Source of the DNA: Nocardiopsis sp. TSRI0078
GTDB taxonomy: Bacteria; Actinomycetota; Actinomycetes; Streptosporangiales; Streptosporangiaceae
Direction of reading: 5' to 3'
NCBI RefSeq assembly: GCF_001905145.1
Contig: NZ_LWLB01000023.1
Coordinates: 521,088-585,087 of the forward strand
Length of the DNA stretch: 64,000 nucleotides
A program made the position numbers and the translations under genes. Under the pieces are notes generated by a model. That model had not been told where the DNA came from, ran no database searches, and worked only from the letters and a program-made list of their open reading frames with translations. Within the stretch, counting starts at the first letter, position 1. Each line of letters starts with the position of its first letter. This document shows, piece after piece, positions 44,610 to 54,515 of this stretch.

Positions 44610-44920
44610 CCTGCTCCGGTTCGATTCGGTCGTGGTCGGTCCCGGTCGTCGCCGCGCGGGCCTCCCGCGCGGGTCCGCCCGCCATGATGCCCCAGACTAT
44701 GCGACCTGTCACCGCTTTCGTGTCACGGAACGTGTCCGAGCGCCTGCGCTGCGCCCACGGCGGTCGCGTTCGGGCGGGATCCCTCCGTCGGAGCACTCGG
44801 CCGTCCGCGGTCCCCCGAGCTCCCGCCGGACCGGTCGGACCGGCGGCCCTGGCGGTCGCCCGGCCGACTCCGTACGCTGGCGGCCAGAGCCGCCGGAGCC
44901 GAGAGCGAACGAGGGATCCC
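44610..44920. other. Divergent intergenic region DUF3159/serpin
   Basis: 311 bases. It holds the minus-strand promoter candidate (44696-44719) and the hairpin CCGCGCGGG-cct-CCCGCGCGG (44652-44672). For the serpin a TACGCT box near 44871 is a weak -10 candidate. No gene seen. Confidence 0.4.
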
Positions 44921-46024
44921 ATGCAGCCGAGCACGTCCCCGAGACGGGACCACCTGGAGTTCGCCGCCGCCCTGGACCGGGTCCTGGTCCGGTCCGGCGG
45001 GTCGCACGTGTGGTCGCCCCACTCGGTGGGCACGGTGCTGGGGCTGCTGGCCGCCGGGGCCGCGGGCCGTACCCGGGCCGAGCTGGAGGCACTGCTGGGC
45101 CCGGACACCAAGGGGCAGCTGGAGGCCCTGGACGCGGCCGTGGACACCGGTTCCGCTCCCGACCTGGCCACCCTGAACGGTCTGTACGTGCCCGCCGACC
45201 TGGAGCTCCTGCCGGACTTCGAGGCGCGGGTCCGCGCACGCGCCGGCGCCGAGGTGGGACGCGCCGACTTCGAGCACGACGCCGAGGGGGTGCGCTCACG
45301 GATCAACGGCGAGGTCGCGGACGTGACCCGCGGCCTGGTCAGGGAGCTGCTCCCGCCGGGCGGCGTCCGCCCCGACCTGCGGCTGCTGCTGGTCAACGCG
45401 CTGTGGGTGAAGGTGATCTGGCCCGACCCCTTCGACCCCGCGCGGACCCGCGCCAGGCCCTTCCACGCCCCGTCCGGGAAGCGGAGGGTGCCCACCATGC
45501 ACCGGTCGGCCCGCCTGCCCCACGCGCGTGCGGGGGGATGGAGCATGGTGAGCCTGGAGGGCGACCACGAGCTGGTCCTGGACGTGCTGCTACCCGACGA
45601 GCGGACCACCGATCCCGCGCCGGTGTCCGCCGAGGTGCTCGCGGACCTGTACCGCGGGCGCTCCTCCCAGCAGGTCGACCTGGCCCTGCCGCGTTTTCGG
45701 GTGGAGACCGACACCTCCCTGCTCGGACCGCTGGCGGCCGTGGGCGTGCGCGAGCTGGCCACGGACGGGGCCCGCTTCGACGGGATCAGCCCGGAGCCGC
45801 TCAGGGCCGACGAGATCCTGCACCAGTCGGTGCTGAGGGTGGACGAGAAGGGTGCCGAGGGCGCCGCCGCCACCGCCGTGATGATGCTCAGGGCGGCGGT
45901 CACACCCTCCAGGCCGGTCCGGTTCACGGTGGACCGGCCGTTCGTGTTCGTGCTGCGCCGCCGCGAGGCGGTCCTGTTCCTGGGCCGCGTCACCGACCCG
46001 GTGGATCCGGGCCCGGCCTCCTGA
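44921..46024 (+). CDS. Serpin (serine protease inhibitor)
   Basis: 367 residues, complete serpin fold: NALWVKVIWPDPFDP, VPTMHRSARLPHA, DLALPRFRVET, LHQSVLRVDEKGAEGAAATAV, and the C-terminal FTVDRPFVFVLRRREAVLFLGRVTDP. The hinge EKGAEGAAAT is small and flexible, as in inhibitory serpins. By alignment with antitrypsin spacing, the cleavage site falls near LRAA, so an elastase- or trypsin-like target is possible. No signal peptide is seen, implying a cytoplasmic site. The ATG follows GAGGGAT. Serpins are patchy in bacteria, so this is an accessory gene in an otherwise conserved block. Confidence 0.9.
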   Translation: MQPSTSPRRDHLEFAAALDRVLVRSGGSHVWSPHSVGTVLGLLAAGAAGRTRAELEALLGPDTKGQLEALDAAVDTGSAPDLATLNGLYVPADLELLPDFEARVRARAGAEVGRADFEHDAEGVRSRINGEVADVTRGLVRELLPPGGVRPDLRLLLVNALWVKVIWPDPFDPARTRARPFHAPSGKRRVPTMHRSARLPHARAGGWSMVSLEGDHELVLDVLLPDERTTDPAPVSAEVLADLYRGRSSQQVDLALPRFRVETDTSLLGPLAAVGVRELATDGARFDGISPEPLRADEILHQSVLRVDEKGAEGAAATAVMMLRAAVTPSRPVRFTVDRPFVFVLRRREAVLFLGRVTDPVDPGPAS

Positions 46025-46068
46025 GGCCGGCCGCCCCGGCCCCTCCTCCCCGCCCTCCTTCGGGACCT

Positions 46069-46809
46069 TCAGACCTCGAACACCTCGAAGGCGGTGGCGA
46101 GGGGGACACCGGCCCACTCCCCGGCCCGGGCCGCGGCCTGGGGCAGGAAGGCCTTCTGGTCGAACCCGGACAGGTTGGCCAGGTAGACCTCGTGGGCGTC
46201 CAGCGAGGCCACGCCCGCGGCCAGGTCGTCCTCGCCCAGCTCGACGTAGTGGGTGGCCAGGGGCGAGGCGCCGAAGGCCACGAAGCGCACGCCCGACCAC
46301 GGCCGCAGGCCCTCCTCCAGCTGCTCGCGGAACACCCACCGGTTGGCGGCGTCGCGGACCGCGTCCAGCAGGGCCGGGCCGAGCACCCGGTGGTCGGCGT
46401 GGTTGAACCCGCCCCCGCCCGGGAAGTGGTCGCGGAAGTTGATGGAGACGACCACCTCGGGCCGGTGGCGCCGGATCGCGGCGGCGAGCGCGGCGCGCAG
46501 CGGCAGCCCGTACTCCAGGGTGCCGTCGGGAAAGTCCAGGAACTCGACGGTGCCGGCGCCCACGGCCGCGGCCGACGCGCGCTGCTCGGCCATGCGCAGC
46601 GGCGCGCACTCCTCGGGGGCCATACCGTCGATGCCCGCCTCGCCCTTGGTGACCAGCAGCTCCACCACGTCCTTGCCCTGGCCGGTCCACCGGGCGATCG
46701 CTGAGGAACTGCCGAACTCCAGGTCGTCGGGGTGGGCCACCACCGCCAGGGCGCGCTCCCAGTCCTCGGGGAGCGGCCGGGGCACGCTGTTCTCCGTCGT
46801 CTGTGTCAT
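46069..46809 (-). CDS. PIG-L family deacetylase
   Basis: 246 residues. The zinc motif AHPDDLEF (about 25-32), the downstream HADHR and ATHY segments, and PEVVVSINFRDHFPGGGGFNHADH match LmbE/PIG-L N-acetylglucosaminyl deacetylases such as MshB or Mca. The substrate is unknown; mycothiol-type or GlcNAc compounds are possibilities. A TAGTCT box lies seven bases before the ATG, suggesting a leaderless mRNA. Confidence 0.88.
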   Translation of the reverse strand: MTQTTENSVPRPLPEDWERALAVVAHPDDLEFGSSSAIARWTGQGKDVVELLVTKGEAGIDGMAPEECAPLRMAEQRASAAAVGAGTVEFLDFPDGTLEYGLPLRAALAAAIRRHRPEVVVSINFRDHFPGGGGFNHADHRVLGPALLDAVRDAANRWVFREQLEEGLRPWSGVRFVAFGASPLATHYVELGEDDLAAGVASLDAHEVYLANLSGFDQKAFLPQAAARAGEWAGVPLATAFEVFEV

Positions 46810-46866
46810 GGGGCACAGACTACGGAAAGGACGCGTGCCCCCGGCGCGTTCTCGGCGGGGCGGCGG

Positions 46867-47721
46867 TCAGGACGGCCCGGAACCGTTCGGGGTCTCACCG
46901 GCCCGGTCGGCCTGGCCGCCGGGTGCGGCCCCGTTGGGTGAGCGGCCCGCGTTGCCGCGCTGGGCCGCCTGCTGGGCGGCGCGCGCCTTGGCCGCCTGGG
47001 CCATCTGCTCCTGGACCTGCTTGGGCACGGTGATGGGCAGCAGCTCGTTCGGGGGCACCGGCTGGTGGCCGCGCACCACCACGATGTCGGCGAAGAGCTG
47101 CTCGATCTCGGACATCGCCTCGGGCTTGGAGGCGCCCTCGCCGCGGATCACACCGCGCAGCACCCAGCGCGGGCCGTCGACGCCGATGAACCGCACCCGC
47201 TGGGCGAGCTGCTTGCCGTCCTCGGTCTTGCGGCCCTTGACCGGTACCAGGGCCCGGAGCTCGGGGCCGAAGGTGCCGTCGTGGTCCTCGACCTTGCCGC
47301 CCTGCTTGACGACCTGCTCGCGCAGCTCCTCGCGCATCTCGTCCCACAGGCCGGAGGACTTGGGCGCGGCGAAGGGCTGCACCTGCAGCGCGCTCTTGTC
47401 GCGCGTCAGGGTCACGCCGATGACCTTCTGCTTGCGCTGCGCGTCCTGGGCGACGTTGACCTGGATCTCGGTGCCCTGCGCCATGGGCACGAGCATGCTG
47501 CCCAGATCCATCCGCCTGGCCTCGGGGACCTCCTCCGCGGAGTCCCACGGCCCGGTGGCGCGGTGGCGGTCGGCCTCCTTGGTCGGCTGCTCCGCGGGGC
47601 CCTCCGGCTCGATCTCGTTGCCGAAGGAGACCGCTCCGGCGGCGCCCTCGCGTCTGGGCGCGGCCTCCGTCCCCGTGCTCTCGGTCTTCGCGTCCCGCTT
47701 CTTGCGGCGGCGTCCGAACAC
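46867..47721 (-). CDS. DUF3710 protein
   Basis: 284 residues. The N-terminus is basic (FGRRRKKRDAK), the middle holds the DUF3710 core (RMDLGSMLVPMAQGTEIQVNVAQD, GLWDEMREELREQV, RVRFIGVDGPRWVLRGVI) and the tail is Gln/Ala/Gly-rich. Function unknown. It sits downstream of dut in many actinobacteria (Rv2696c-Rv2697c, recalled). GTG start with GAGGTGAAGG upstream, 57 nt after the dut stop, probably co-transcribed with dut. Confidence 0.9.
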   Translation of the reverse strand: MFGRRRKKRDAKTESTGTEAAPRREGAAGAVSFGNEIEPEGPAEQPTKEADRHRATGPWDSAEEVPEARRMDLGSMLVPMAQGTEIQVNVAQDAQRKQKVIGVTLTRDKSALQVQPFAAPKSSGLWDEMREELREQVVKQGGKVEDHDGTFGPELRALVPVKGRKTEDGKQLAQRVRFIGVDGPRWVLRGVIRGEGASKPEAMSEIEQLFADIVVVRGHQPVPPNELLPITVPKQVQEQMAQAAKARAAQQAAQRGNAGRSPNGAAPGGQADRAGETPNGSGPS

Positions 47722-47778
47722 GCCTTCACCTCTTCGCTTTACGTTGGTCCCGGGATGGCACCGGGGATTCGGGCGCCG

Positions 47779-48255
47779 TCACCTCTGTGCGGCGTGGCCC
47801 CCGGTCGAACCGAAACCGCCCGTTCCCCGGGACGACTCCGGCAGGGAGGCCGCCTCGACGAACACCGCGTGTTCGACGCGCTGGATGACCAGCTGTGCGA
47901 TCCGGTCGCCCCGGGACAGTTTCACGGGGGTGTCCCTGTCGGTGTTGAGCAGGGTCACCCGGATCTCGCCCCGGTACCCGGCGTCGACCGTGCCCGGCGC
48001 GTTGACGATCGTGAGCCCGCAGCGTGCGGCCAGGCCCGAGCGCGGGTGCACGAAGGCCGCGTACCCCTCGGGGAGGGCGATCGCCAGGCCGGTGGGGAGC
48101 GTGGCCCGCTCACCGGGGTCCAGTACGGCGTCGACGGCGGTGTACAGGTCCGCTCCCGCGTCGCCGGAGTGGGCGTAGGCGGGCAGGGGGAGGCCGGGGT
48201 CCAGGCGGTGGACCGTGACAGGGATCCGTCCGCCTTCCAGGGATGTGGTACTCAC
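47779..48255 (-). CDS. dut: dUTP diphosphatase
   Basis: 158 residues with the five dUTPase motifs: [42 protein letters not shown] and [11 protein letters not shown]. It hydrolyses dUTP to dUMP and pyrophosphate, keeping uracil out of DNA and supplying dTMP synthesis. The enzyme is a trimer. GTG 48255 has a TAGGCT box eight bases upstream and no good ribosome site. Confidence 0.96.
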   Translation of the reverse strand: MSTTSLEGGRIPVTVHRLDPGLPLPAYAHSGDAGADLYTAVDAVLDPGERATLPTGLAIALPEGYAAFVHPRSGLAARCGLTIVNAPGTVDAGYRGEIRVTLLNTDRDTPVKLSRGDRIAQLVIQRVEHAVFVEAASLPESSRGTGGFGSTGGHAAQR

Positions 48256-48388
48256 ATTGGCCGAGCCTATCGCTCCCCGGGCGCTGGACCGGTGTCCAGC
48301 GCCGCCGGATCGCGAGGCGGGGCGGCGCCGGATCCCTCCGGCACCGCCCCGCGTGTTCGCTTCGCCTGCTTCCGGGCTCCGGCCCCGG

Positions 48389-50965
48389 CTACTCCTCGAC
48401 GGGCTCGGGCAGGGTCACCTCGACGGTGAGCTCGGCGTCGTCGGTGGCCTGGAAGTCGATCCCGGAGGTACGGCCCGCGGCGGCGATGTCACCGGCGGCG
48501 GCACGGGCGGCGTCGACCTGCTTGCCCGACACCCTGACGTGCTCGACCTCGGCCCGCATGGACAGCTTGGCCTCGGACTTGGCCTTGCGCACGGCGCGCA
48601 GCACCTCGGCGGTCGCGGTCAGGACCGCCGGGTCGCCGTCGGCGGCCGCGGTGCGGTACTCGGCGGTCCCGGGCCAGCGCTGGGCGTGGACCGAGCCCTC
48701 CTGCCACCAGCTCCAGACCTCCTCGGCCACGAAGGGCACGAAGGGCGCGAAGAGCTTGTGCAGGGCGCCCAGGGCGATGAGCAGCGCGGCGCGGGCGGAG
48801 GCGCCCTCGGTGGAGTCGGCGTCGTAGGCGCGGGCCTTGACCAGCTCCAGGTAGTCGTCGCAGAAGTCCCAGAAGAAGCGCTCGGTGCGCTCCAGGGCCC
48901 GGGTGTGGTCGTAGGCGTGGAAGGCGGCGGTGGCGTCCTCCACGACGTCGGCCAGCGCGGCCAGCATCGCCCGGTCCAGCGGCTGGGTGACCCGCGCGGG
49001 GTCGGCCGTCGTACCCTCGCCGGCCACGGACATGACGAACTTGCTGGCGTTGAGGATCTTGATGGACAGCCTGCGGCCGACCTTCATCTGACCCTCGTCC
49101 ATGGCGGTGTCGGTGCCCAGCCGCCCGCTGGCCGCCCAGTACCGGACCGCGTCGGAGCTGTACTTCTCCAGCAGCGCCAGCGGGGTGACGACGTTGCCCT
49201 TGGACTTGGACATCTTCTTGCGGTCCGGGTCCAGGATCCAGCCGGAGATGCCGGTGGTGCTCCAGGGCAGGGTGCCGTTCTCGAAGTGGGCACGGACCAC
49301 GGTGGAGAACAGCCAGGTGCGGATGATGTCCTGGCCCTGCGGCCGGTAGTCCATGGGGAAGACCCGGGCGTACAGGTCCGGGTCGCGCTCCCAGCCGGAG
49401 GCGATCTGCGGGGACAGCGAGGAAGTCGCCCAGGTGTCCATGACGTCGGGGTCGCCCATGAACCCGTTCGCCTGACCGCGCTGGTCCTCGGTGTAGCCCT
49501 CGGGCGCCTGCGAGCTGGGGTCGACGGGCAGCTGGTCCTCGGTCGGCAGGATCGGCTCGTCGTAGCGCGGGTTGCCGTCGGCGTCCAGCGGATACCAGAC
49601 GGGGAAGGGGACGCCGAAGAAGCGCTGGCGGCTGATCAGCCAGTCGCCGTTCAGTCCCTCGACCCAGTTCTCGTAGCGGGCGCGCATGTGCTCGGGGTGC
49701 CAGGTGAGCTCGCGGCCGCGCTGGAGGAGCCGCTGGCGCAGGCCCTCGTCCCGTCCGCCGTTGCGGATGTACCACTGGCGGGTGGTGACGATCTCCAGGG
49801 GCTTGTCGCCCTTCTCGTAGAACTTCACCGGGTGGGTGATCGGCGTGGGCTCGCCCACCAGGTCGCCGCTCTCGCGCAGCAGGGCGACGGTGCGCTCGCG
49901 CGCGGTGTGGACGGTGGCGCCGACGAGCGTGTCGTAGGCCTCGCGGCCGGGCCCGCTCTCCAGCCCCTTGGGCGGGTCGGCGATGATGCGTCCGTCCCAG
50001 CCGATGATGGGCCGGGTCTCCAGCTGGAGCTCGCGCCACCAGGTGACGTCCGTGGTGTCGCCGAAGGTGCAGATCATGGCGATGCCCGACCCCTTCTCGG
50101 GGTCGGCGAGGCGGTGCGCCCTGACCGGGACCTCGACACCGAAGACCGGTGTGCGCACGGTCGTGCCGAACAGGTCCTGGTAGCGCTCGTCGTCGGGGTG
50201 GGCGACCAGGGCGACGCAGGCGGCCAGCAGCTCGGGGCGGGTGGTCTCGATGTGGACCGGGGCGCCGTCGGGCTTGTGGAAGGCGACCTTGTGGTAGGCG
50301 CTGGGGCGCTCGCGGTCCTCCAGCTCGGCCTGGGCGACGGCGGTGCGGAAGGTGACGTCCCACAGGGTGGGGGCCTCGGACATGTAGGCCTCGCCGCGCG
50401 CCAGGTTGCGCAGGAAGGCGCGCTGTGCGGCGGCACGGGAGTTGCCGTCGATGGTGGCGTAGGTGTGGCGCCAGTCCACGCTCAGGCCCAGACGGCGCCA
50501 GATGGACTCGAAGACCTTCTCGTCCTCGGCGGTGAGCGTGTCGCACAGCTCGATGAAGTTGCGCCGGGAGACGGGGATCTGCCGCTTGGGGTCGGGCTTG
50601 GCGGGCGGCTGGAAGTCCGGGTCGTAGGGGACCGAGGGGTCGCAGCGCACGCCGTAGTAGTTCTGGACGCGGCGCTCGGTGGGCAGGCCGTTGTCGTCCC
50701 AGCCCATGGGGTAGAAGACGGCCTTGCCGTTCATGCGCTGGAAGCGCGCGACGGTGTCGGTGTGCGTGTAGGAGAACACGTGGCCGATGTGCAGCGAACC
50801 CGAGACCGTGGGCGGCGGGGTGTCGATGGAGTAGACGTCCTCGCGGCTGCGGGTGCGGTCGAAGTGGTAGACGCCGGACTCATCCCATACGTCGACCCAC
50901 TTCGCCTCGATACCGTCCAGCGAAGGCTTGTCGGGCATGCGGAAGGAATGAGAGCGGTTGGTCAT
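48389..50965 (-). CDS. valS: Valyl-tRNA synthetase, archaeal/rickettsial type
   Basis: 858 residues, class Ia. The HIGH motif is [20 protein letters not shown] is [12 protein letters not shown], and the C-terminal anticodon domain and a short helical tail follow. The N-terminal sequence ([34 protein letters not shown]) is of the archaeal-like ValRS seen in Rickettsia and some actinobacteria rather than the common VIPPPNVTGSLHLGHA form. A second, standard ValRS may exist elsewhere. The frame extends to 51151; ATG 50965 with a TACCAT box six bases upstream suggests a leaderless mRNA. No T-box was found. Confidence 0.95.
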   Translation of the reverse strand: MTNRSHSFRMPDKPSLDGIEAKWVDVWDESGVYHFDRTRSREDVYSIDTPPPTVSGSLHIGHVFSYTHTDTVARFQRMNGKAVFYPMGWDDNGLPTERRVQNYYGVRCDPSVPYDPDFQPPAKPDPKRQIPVSRRNFIELCDTLTAEDEKVFESIWRRLGLSVDWRHTYATIDGNSRAAAQRAFLRNLARGEAYMSEAPTLWDVTFRTAVAQAELEDRERPSAYHKVAFHKPDGAPVHIETTRPELLAACVALVAHPDDERYQDLFGTTVRTPVFGVEVPVRAHRLADPEKGSGIAMICTFGDTTDVTWWRELQLETRPIIGWDGRIIADPPKGLESGPGREAYDTLVGATVHTARERTVALLRESGDLVGEPTPITHPVKFYEKGDKPLEIVTTRQWYIRNGGRDEGLRQRLLQRGRELTWHPEHMRARYENWVEGLNGDWLISRQRFFGVPFPVWYPLDADGNPRYDEPILPTEDQLPVDPSSQAPEGYTEDQRGQANGFMGDPDVMDTWATSSLSPQIASGWERDPDLYARVFPMDYRPQGQDIIRTWLFSTVVRAHFENGTLPWSTTGISGWILDPDRKKMSKSKGNVVTPLALLEKYSSDAVRYWAASGRLGTDTAMDEGQMKVGRRLSIKILNASKFVMSVAGEGTTADPARVTQPLDRAMLAALADVVEDATAAFHAYDHTRALERTERFFWDFCDDYLELVKARAYDADSTEGASARAALLIALGALHKLFAPFVPFVAEEVWSWWQEGSVHAQRWPGTAEYRTAAADGDPAVLTATAEVLRAVRKAKSEAKLSMRAEVEHVRVSGKQVDAARAAAGDIAAAGRTSGIDFQATDDAELTVEVTLPEPVEE

Positions 50966-51171
50966 GGGGCAATGGTAGTGCGCTCCGGGCCGTGATCGCT
51001 CCGCGTTCCGGGCCCTCACCCGAGGGACCGGACGCCCGGCCCCGGCGCGCTGGCGTGCGGGGTTGGCCCCCGCATCCGGGGAGCGGGCATGACAGTATCT
51101 CCCCGTACGTGCAGGAGGGTGTGCGCCGGGCGCGCATCCTCGTACATCCAACGGAAACGGTGAAGGATTCG

Positions 51172-51450
51172 ATGGCTAAGAAGGACGGCGGTGACATCGG
51201 CCCGGCCCTCGCTGGTCTCGTGGCCGGGATCGCGGCGCAGTACGCCATGCGCAAGGCGCTGAACTTTACCTGGGCGCGTGTGACGGGCGAGGAGCCGCCC
51301 ACGGACGTGGACTCCCCCGACATCAGCCTCGGCCGCGCGCTGAGCTGGGCCGTGATGGCCGGTGTCAGCACGGAGGTGGCCCGGGTGCTTGCCGTACGCG
51401 CCACCCGCGCGAAGCTGCTCGGCGCCGGCCCCGAGGAGCTGGACGTCTGA
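51172..51450 (+). CDS. DUF4235 membrane protein
   Basis: 92 residues. ATG 51172 follows GAAGGA. The sequence MAKKDGGDIGPALAGLVAGIAAQYAMRKALNFTWARVTGEEPP...DISLGRALSWAVMAGVSTEVARVLAVRATRA has two helices of the DUF4235 family (membrane-associated, unknown function). Divergent from valS. Confidence 0.78.
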   Translation: MAKKDGGDIGPALAGLVAGIAAQYAMRKALNFTWARVTGEEPPTDVDSPDISLGRALSWAVMAGVSTEVARVLAVRATRAKLLGAGPEELDV

Positions 51451-51661
51451 CACCGGGCCGCACCGCGCCCATGACGACGGCGGGCGGCCGACCGCACCGG
51501 GGTGTGGTCGGCCGTCCGCCGTCGTTTCCGCGGCGCTCCCGGGTGGGGAGCCCGCGGGCGGGGGTGCTCGGCGCGTCCGCGGACGCGCGAGTACGCGGTG
51601 GTGTCCGCCCGCGCGGGCGAGAGCCGTCGGGACGGGACGGTTCAGGGGCCGTCCCGTCCGC

Positions 51662-51958
51662 TCAGGCGCACTCCTTGCAGACCAGCTGGCCGGCGCGCTG
51701 CTCGGCGAGCTGGCTGCGGTGGTGCACCAGGAAGCAGCGCGAGCAGGTGAACTCGTCGGCCTGGCGCGGGAGTACGCGCACCGCGAGTTCCTCGCCCGAC
51801 AGGTCGGCACCGGGCAGCTCCAGGCCCTCGGCGACCTCGTCGGGGTCGACGTCGATCGTGCCGGTGCCCTTGTCCACACGCCGCGCCTGCAGCTCCTGGA
51901 GGCTGTCCTCGTTGATGTCCTCTTCAGTCTTGCGCGGGCTGTCGTAGTCGGTGGCCAT
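51662..51958 (-). CDS. DUF4193 small zinc-finger-like protein
   Basis: 98 residues from ATG 51958 with GGAG upstream. An acidic, disordered first half (MATDYDSPRKTEEDINEDSLQELQARR) precedes a C-terminal module with TCSRCFLVHHRSQLAEQRAGQLVCKECA, four Cys in two CxxC pairs, likely zinc-binding. Function unknown. It is one of the most conserved genes beside dut and the phosphatase in actinobacteria (Rv2699c, recalled). Confidence 0.88.
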   Translation of the reverse strand: MATDYDSPRKTEEDINEDSLQELQARRVDKGTGTIDVDPDEVAEGLELPGADLSGEELAVRVLPRQADEFTCSRCFLVHHRSQLAEQRAGQLVCKECA

Positions 51959-52432
51959 CTCTGCTAACTCCATCCCCCTCGTTCAGTGCCTCGTCGCGCG
52001 GGTGTAACGCTTGAGAGACCTTCGTTGTGCCCGATTCGGCCGATGAGTTTTCCCGATGTCGGCGGACCATGCCCCCTCCCGGGCCACTGTCCACAGGTCA
52101 GCAGTACTTTCACGGGCCCGTGACCGGAGGCGGCCACACGCGGCCACCGTCCCAAGGATCGGTCCCCTGTGTACTACCCAACGCCGGACGCCTCGTAGAC
52201 CTGGAAGACTCTTTTTCGCCCATCCCGGACAAAACGCAGAGTGCTTCCCATAAGTAGGCAAAAACCAAGACATGCCCACGTCAGGAGGCATTCTCTCCGT
52301 GTCCACGCCCGGGGAAGCATACACACCCGAGTTCGGCCCCCGTGCCACGGGTGGGCGTGTCTTCGGACACGTATAGATACCACGAAGCGCGGCGGGGCGC
52401 AGCCCGGGCCGGTGAGGGGCTATTCTGCTGGA
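51959..52432. other. Intergenic region upstream of DUF4193
   Basis: 474 bases with stretches of lower GC. A TTCG-tetraloop hairpin CGTGTC-ttcg-GACACG lies at 52356-52371, next to TATAGATA (52373-52380). Short frames on both strands do not look like genes. The hairpin may terminate cutS. Confidence 0.45.
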
Positions 52433-53656
52433 CTACTCGGGGACCGGAAGGCAGACGGTGACGACGAGACCGCCCCCCGAACGCGGCCACGCGGTCACCA
52501 CGCCCTCGTGCGCGCGCACCACCGACCGCACGATGGACAGCCCCAGGCCGGCGCTGCGGCCCGAGCCCACCCTGTCGCTGGAGCCCCTGCGGAACGGTTC
52601 GAAGAGCCCCTCGATCTCGTAGGCCGGGATGACCTTGCCGGAGTTCTCCACCTGGACCGCGGGCATGCCCTCGTACATGCCGCTGCGCACGGTGATCTCG
52701 CCGTCCGGGACGTTGTACTTGAGGGCGTTCTCCACGAGGTTGCCCACGAGCCGCTCCAGCAGGACGGGGTCGCCGACCACGGGGGCGGGGCGCAGGTCCT
52801 GGCGCAGGTTCAGGCCGGAACCGGACAGCTCGCCCTCCAGCTGGCTGAGCACCGTCCCGGCGACCTCGCCCAGGTCGACCCTGGCCCGGACCTCCAGTTC
52901 GCGGTCGCTCCTGGCGAGGAAGAGCAGGCCGTCGATGAGGCGCTCGTGGCGCGCGTTGGTCTCCAGCAGGGTCTGTCCGACGCTCTTGAGGTCGGAGGAG
53001 ACGTCGGGGGCGCTGAGCGCCACCTCCAGCAGGGTCCGGTTGATCGCCAGGGGCGTGCGCAGCTCGTGTGAGGCGTTGGCCACGAAGCGGCGCTGGCCGT
53101 CGAAGGCGCGGTCCAGGCGCTCCAGCATGCCGTCGAAGGTGTCGGCGAGCTCACGGATCTCGTCGTCGGGCCCCGACAGGGCGATGCGCTCGTGCAGGGA
53201 GCGTTCCGACAGGCGCCGGGCGATGCGGGTGATCTTCTTCAGCGGGGAGAGCGCCCTTCCGGCCACCGCGTATCCCAGGGCGACCGCGAGCAGGCCCACC
53301 AGGAACAAGGCGAGCAGGGAGAACCTGGTGACGTGGGTGAGGACCTCGTCGATGAGGTAGCGGTGGGTGATCAGCTCCGAGGCGGTGTCCTCGTCCAGGA
53401 GCGCGTTGAGCAGCACCGCGACGATCAGGTAGTTGACCAGGACCAGTACCGATCCCGCCGCGAAGAAGAGCATCCCGTAGATGAGGGTGAGCCGCGCTCG
53501 CAGGCTGAGGTTGTCGGTGAAGCGGTGCACCCGCTCGGCCGCGGCCGAGCGCTCCCCGCCCTCGGGCACGGCGGCGTTCAGGCGCCGCCACGTACCGGTG
53601 TCACCGGGCCGGGCGGGTTCCGCCTGTCCCGGTTCGGAGCGGTCCGCCGGTCTCAC
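52433..53656 (-). CDS. cutS: Sensor histidine kinase (CutS ortholog)
   Basis: 407 residues. Two TM helices (about 57-80 and 113-135) flank a short outer loop, then HAMP, the dimerisation domain with the phosphorylated His in FVANASHELRTPL, and the ATPase domain with NLVENALKYN, GLFEPFRRGSS and GLGLSIVRSVV. It phosphorylates CutR. The GTG start overlaps the cutR stop by 4 nt. The pair matches SCO5862-5863 of S. coelicolor (recalled), linked there to redox or envelope stress and to antibiotic control. The short outer loop leaves little room for a ligand-binding domain. Confidence 0.9.
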   Translation of the reverse strand: MRPADRSEPGQAEPARPGDTGTWRRLNAAVPEGGERSAAAERVHRFTDNLSLRARLTLIYGMLFFAAGSVLVLVNYLIVAVLLNALLDEDTASELITHRYLIDEVLTHVTRFSLLALFLVGLLAVALGYAVAGRALSPLKKITRIARRLSERSLHERIALSGPDDEIRELADTFDGMLERLDRAFDGQRRFVANASHELRTPLAINRTLLEVALSAPDVSSDLKSVGQTLLETNARHERLIDGLLFLARSDRELEVRARVDLGEVAGTVLSQLEGELSGSGLNLRQDLRPAPVVGDPVLLERLVGNLVENALKYNVPDGEITVRSGMYEGMPAVQVENSGKVIPAYEIEGLFEPFRRGSSDRVGSGRSAGLGLSIVRSVVRAHEGVVTAWPRSGGGLVVTVCLPVPE

Positions 53657-54306
53657 AGCCGGTACCCCGCACCGGGGATGGTCTGGATGACGGGAGGGTC
53701 GCCGAGCTTCTTGCGCAGGGTCATGACGGTGACGCGGACGACGTTGGTGAAGGGGTCGGCGTTCTCGTCCCAGGCCTTCTCCAGCAGCCCCTCGGCGCTG
53801 ACCACCGTTCCCCGGGCCCGCATGAGCACCTGCAGGACGGCGAACTCCTTCGGCGTGAGGGAGATCTCGCGGCCGTCGCGGTGCACGCGGTGGTTGGCCG
53901 GGTCCAGGGTGATGCCGTGGCGCTCCAGGACGGGGGGCAGCGGCGGCACCGCGCGGCGGCCCAGGGCGTGCACCCGGGCGATGAGCTCGGCGAAGGCGAA
54001 GGGCTTGGCCAGGTAGTCGTCGGCGCCGATGGTCAGCCCCTCGACCTTGTCCTGGACGCCGTCGGAGGCGGTGAGCATCAGGATGCGGCCGTTGTAGCTC
54101 TCCTGGACGAGGGTCCGGGCGACCTCGTCGCCGTGGACGCCGGGCAGGTCGCGGTCGAGCACGATCACGTCGTAGTCGTTGACCGCGGTGTGCTCCAGAG
54201 CGGTGTCCCCGTCGTAGACCACGTCCACGGCCATCGCCTCGCGCCGCAATCCGACCGCCACCGCGTCGGCCAGGACCCGTTCGTCTTCGACCACGAGTAC
54301 GCGCAC
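53653..54306 (-). CDS. cutR: OmpR-family response regulator (CutR ortholog)
   Basis: 217 residues. The receiver domain has VEDE, the phospho-acceptor Asp in VIVLDRDLPG, and the Lys in LAKPFAF. The DNA-binding wing domain ends LEKAWDENADPFTNVVRVTVMTLRKKLGDPPVIQTIPGAGYRL. The sequence opens VRVLVVEDERVLADAVAVGLRREAMAVDVVYDG, as in Streptomyces CutR. GTG 54306 with GAAGGA upstream is preferred; the frame extends to 54567 through the structured leader. The leader (54307-54572) has two matching hairpins. Confidence 0.92.
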   Translation of the reverse strand: MRVLVVEDERVLADAVAVGLRREAMAVDVVYDGDTALEHTAVNDYDVIVLDRDLPGVHGDEVARTLVQESYNGRILMLTASDGVQDKVEGLTIGADDYLAKPFAFAELIARVHALGRRAVPPLPPVLERHGITLDPANHRVHRDGREISLTPKEFAVLQVLMRARGTVVSAEGLLEKAWDENADPFTNVVRVTVMTLRKKLGDPPVIQTIPGAGYRL

Positions 54307-54346
54307 GTTGTCCTTCTCAAGCGTTGGTGCGGGAGGGGAGAGGGGG

Positions 54347-54384
54347 GCCGCTGCCGGCGCATCCCCCAACACACCGGCAGCGGC
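54347..54384 (-). promoter_or_regulatory. cutR leader hairpin A (GUUGGGGGAU loop)
   Basis: GCCGCTGCCGG and CCGGCAGCGGC form an 11-bp stem (54347-54357 with 54374-54384). The loop on the plus strand contains ATCCCCCAAC, so on the cutR transcript it presents GUUGGGGGAU. It lies about 41-78 nt upstream of the cutR start. Confidence 0.6.
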
Positions 54385-54515
54385 GTTCTTGGTCCCGGCC
54401 GCGTCATCCGTTGTCTCACAACCGGGGTAAGGAGGCGGTAAAACCCGCCGTTCTCCTCGCCCCGTGCGGACACGGGCGCCGAACCGGGAGCTTTGCTGCT
54501 CCCCTGGGCGCGGGG

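Noticed and set aside
48215..50995. 926-codon open frame on the plus strand
   Set aside because: Shadow of valS; same low-complexity signature.
50966..51171. T-box riboswitch for valS
   Set aside because: No T-box sequence or specifier stem, and a -10-like box lies six bases before the start codon.
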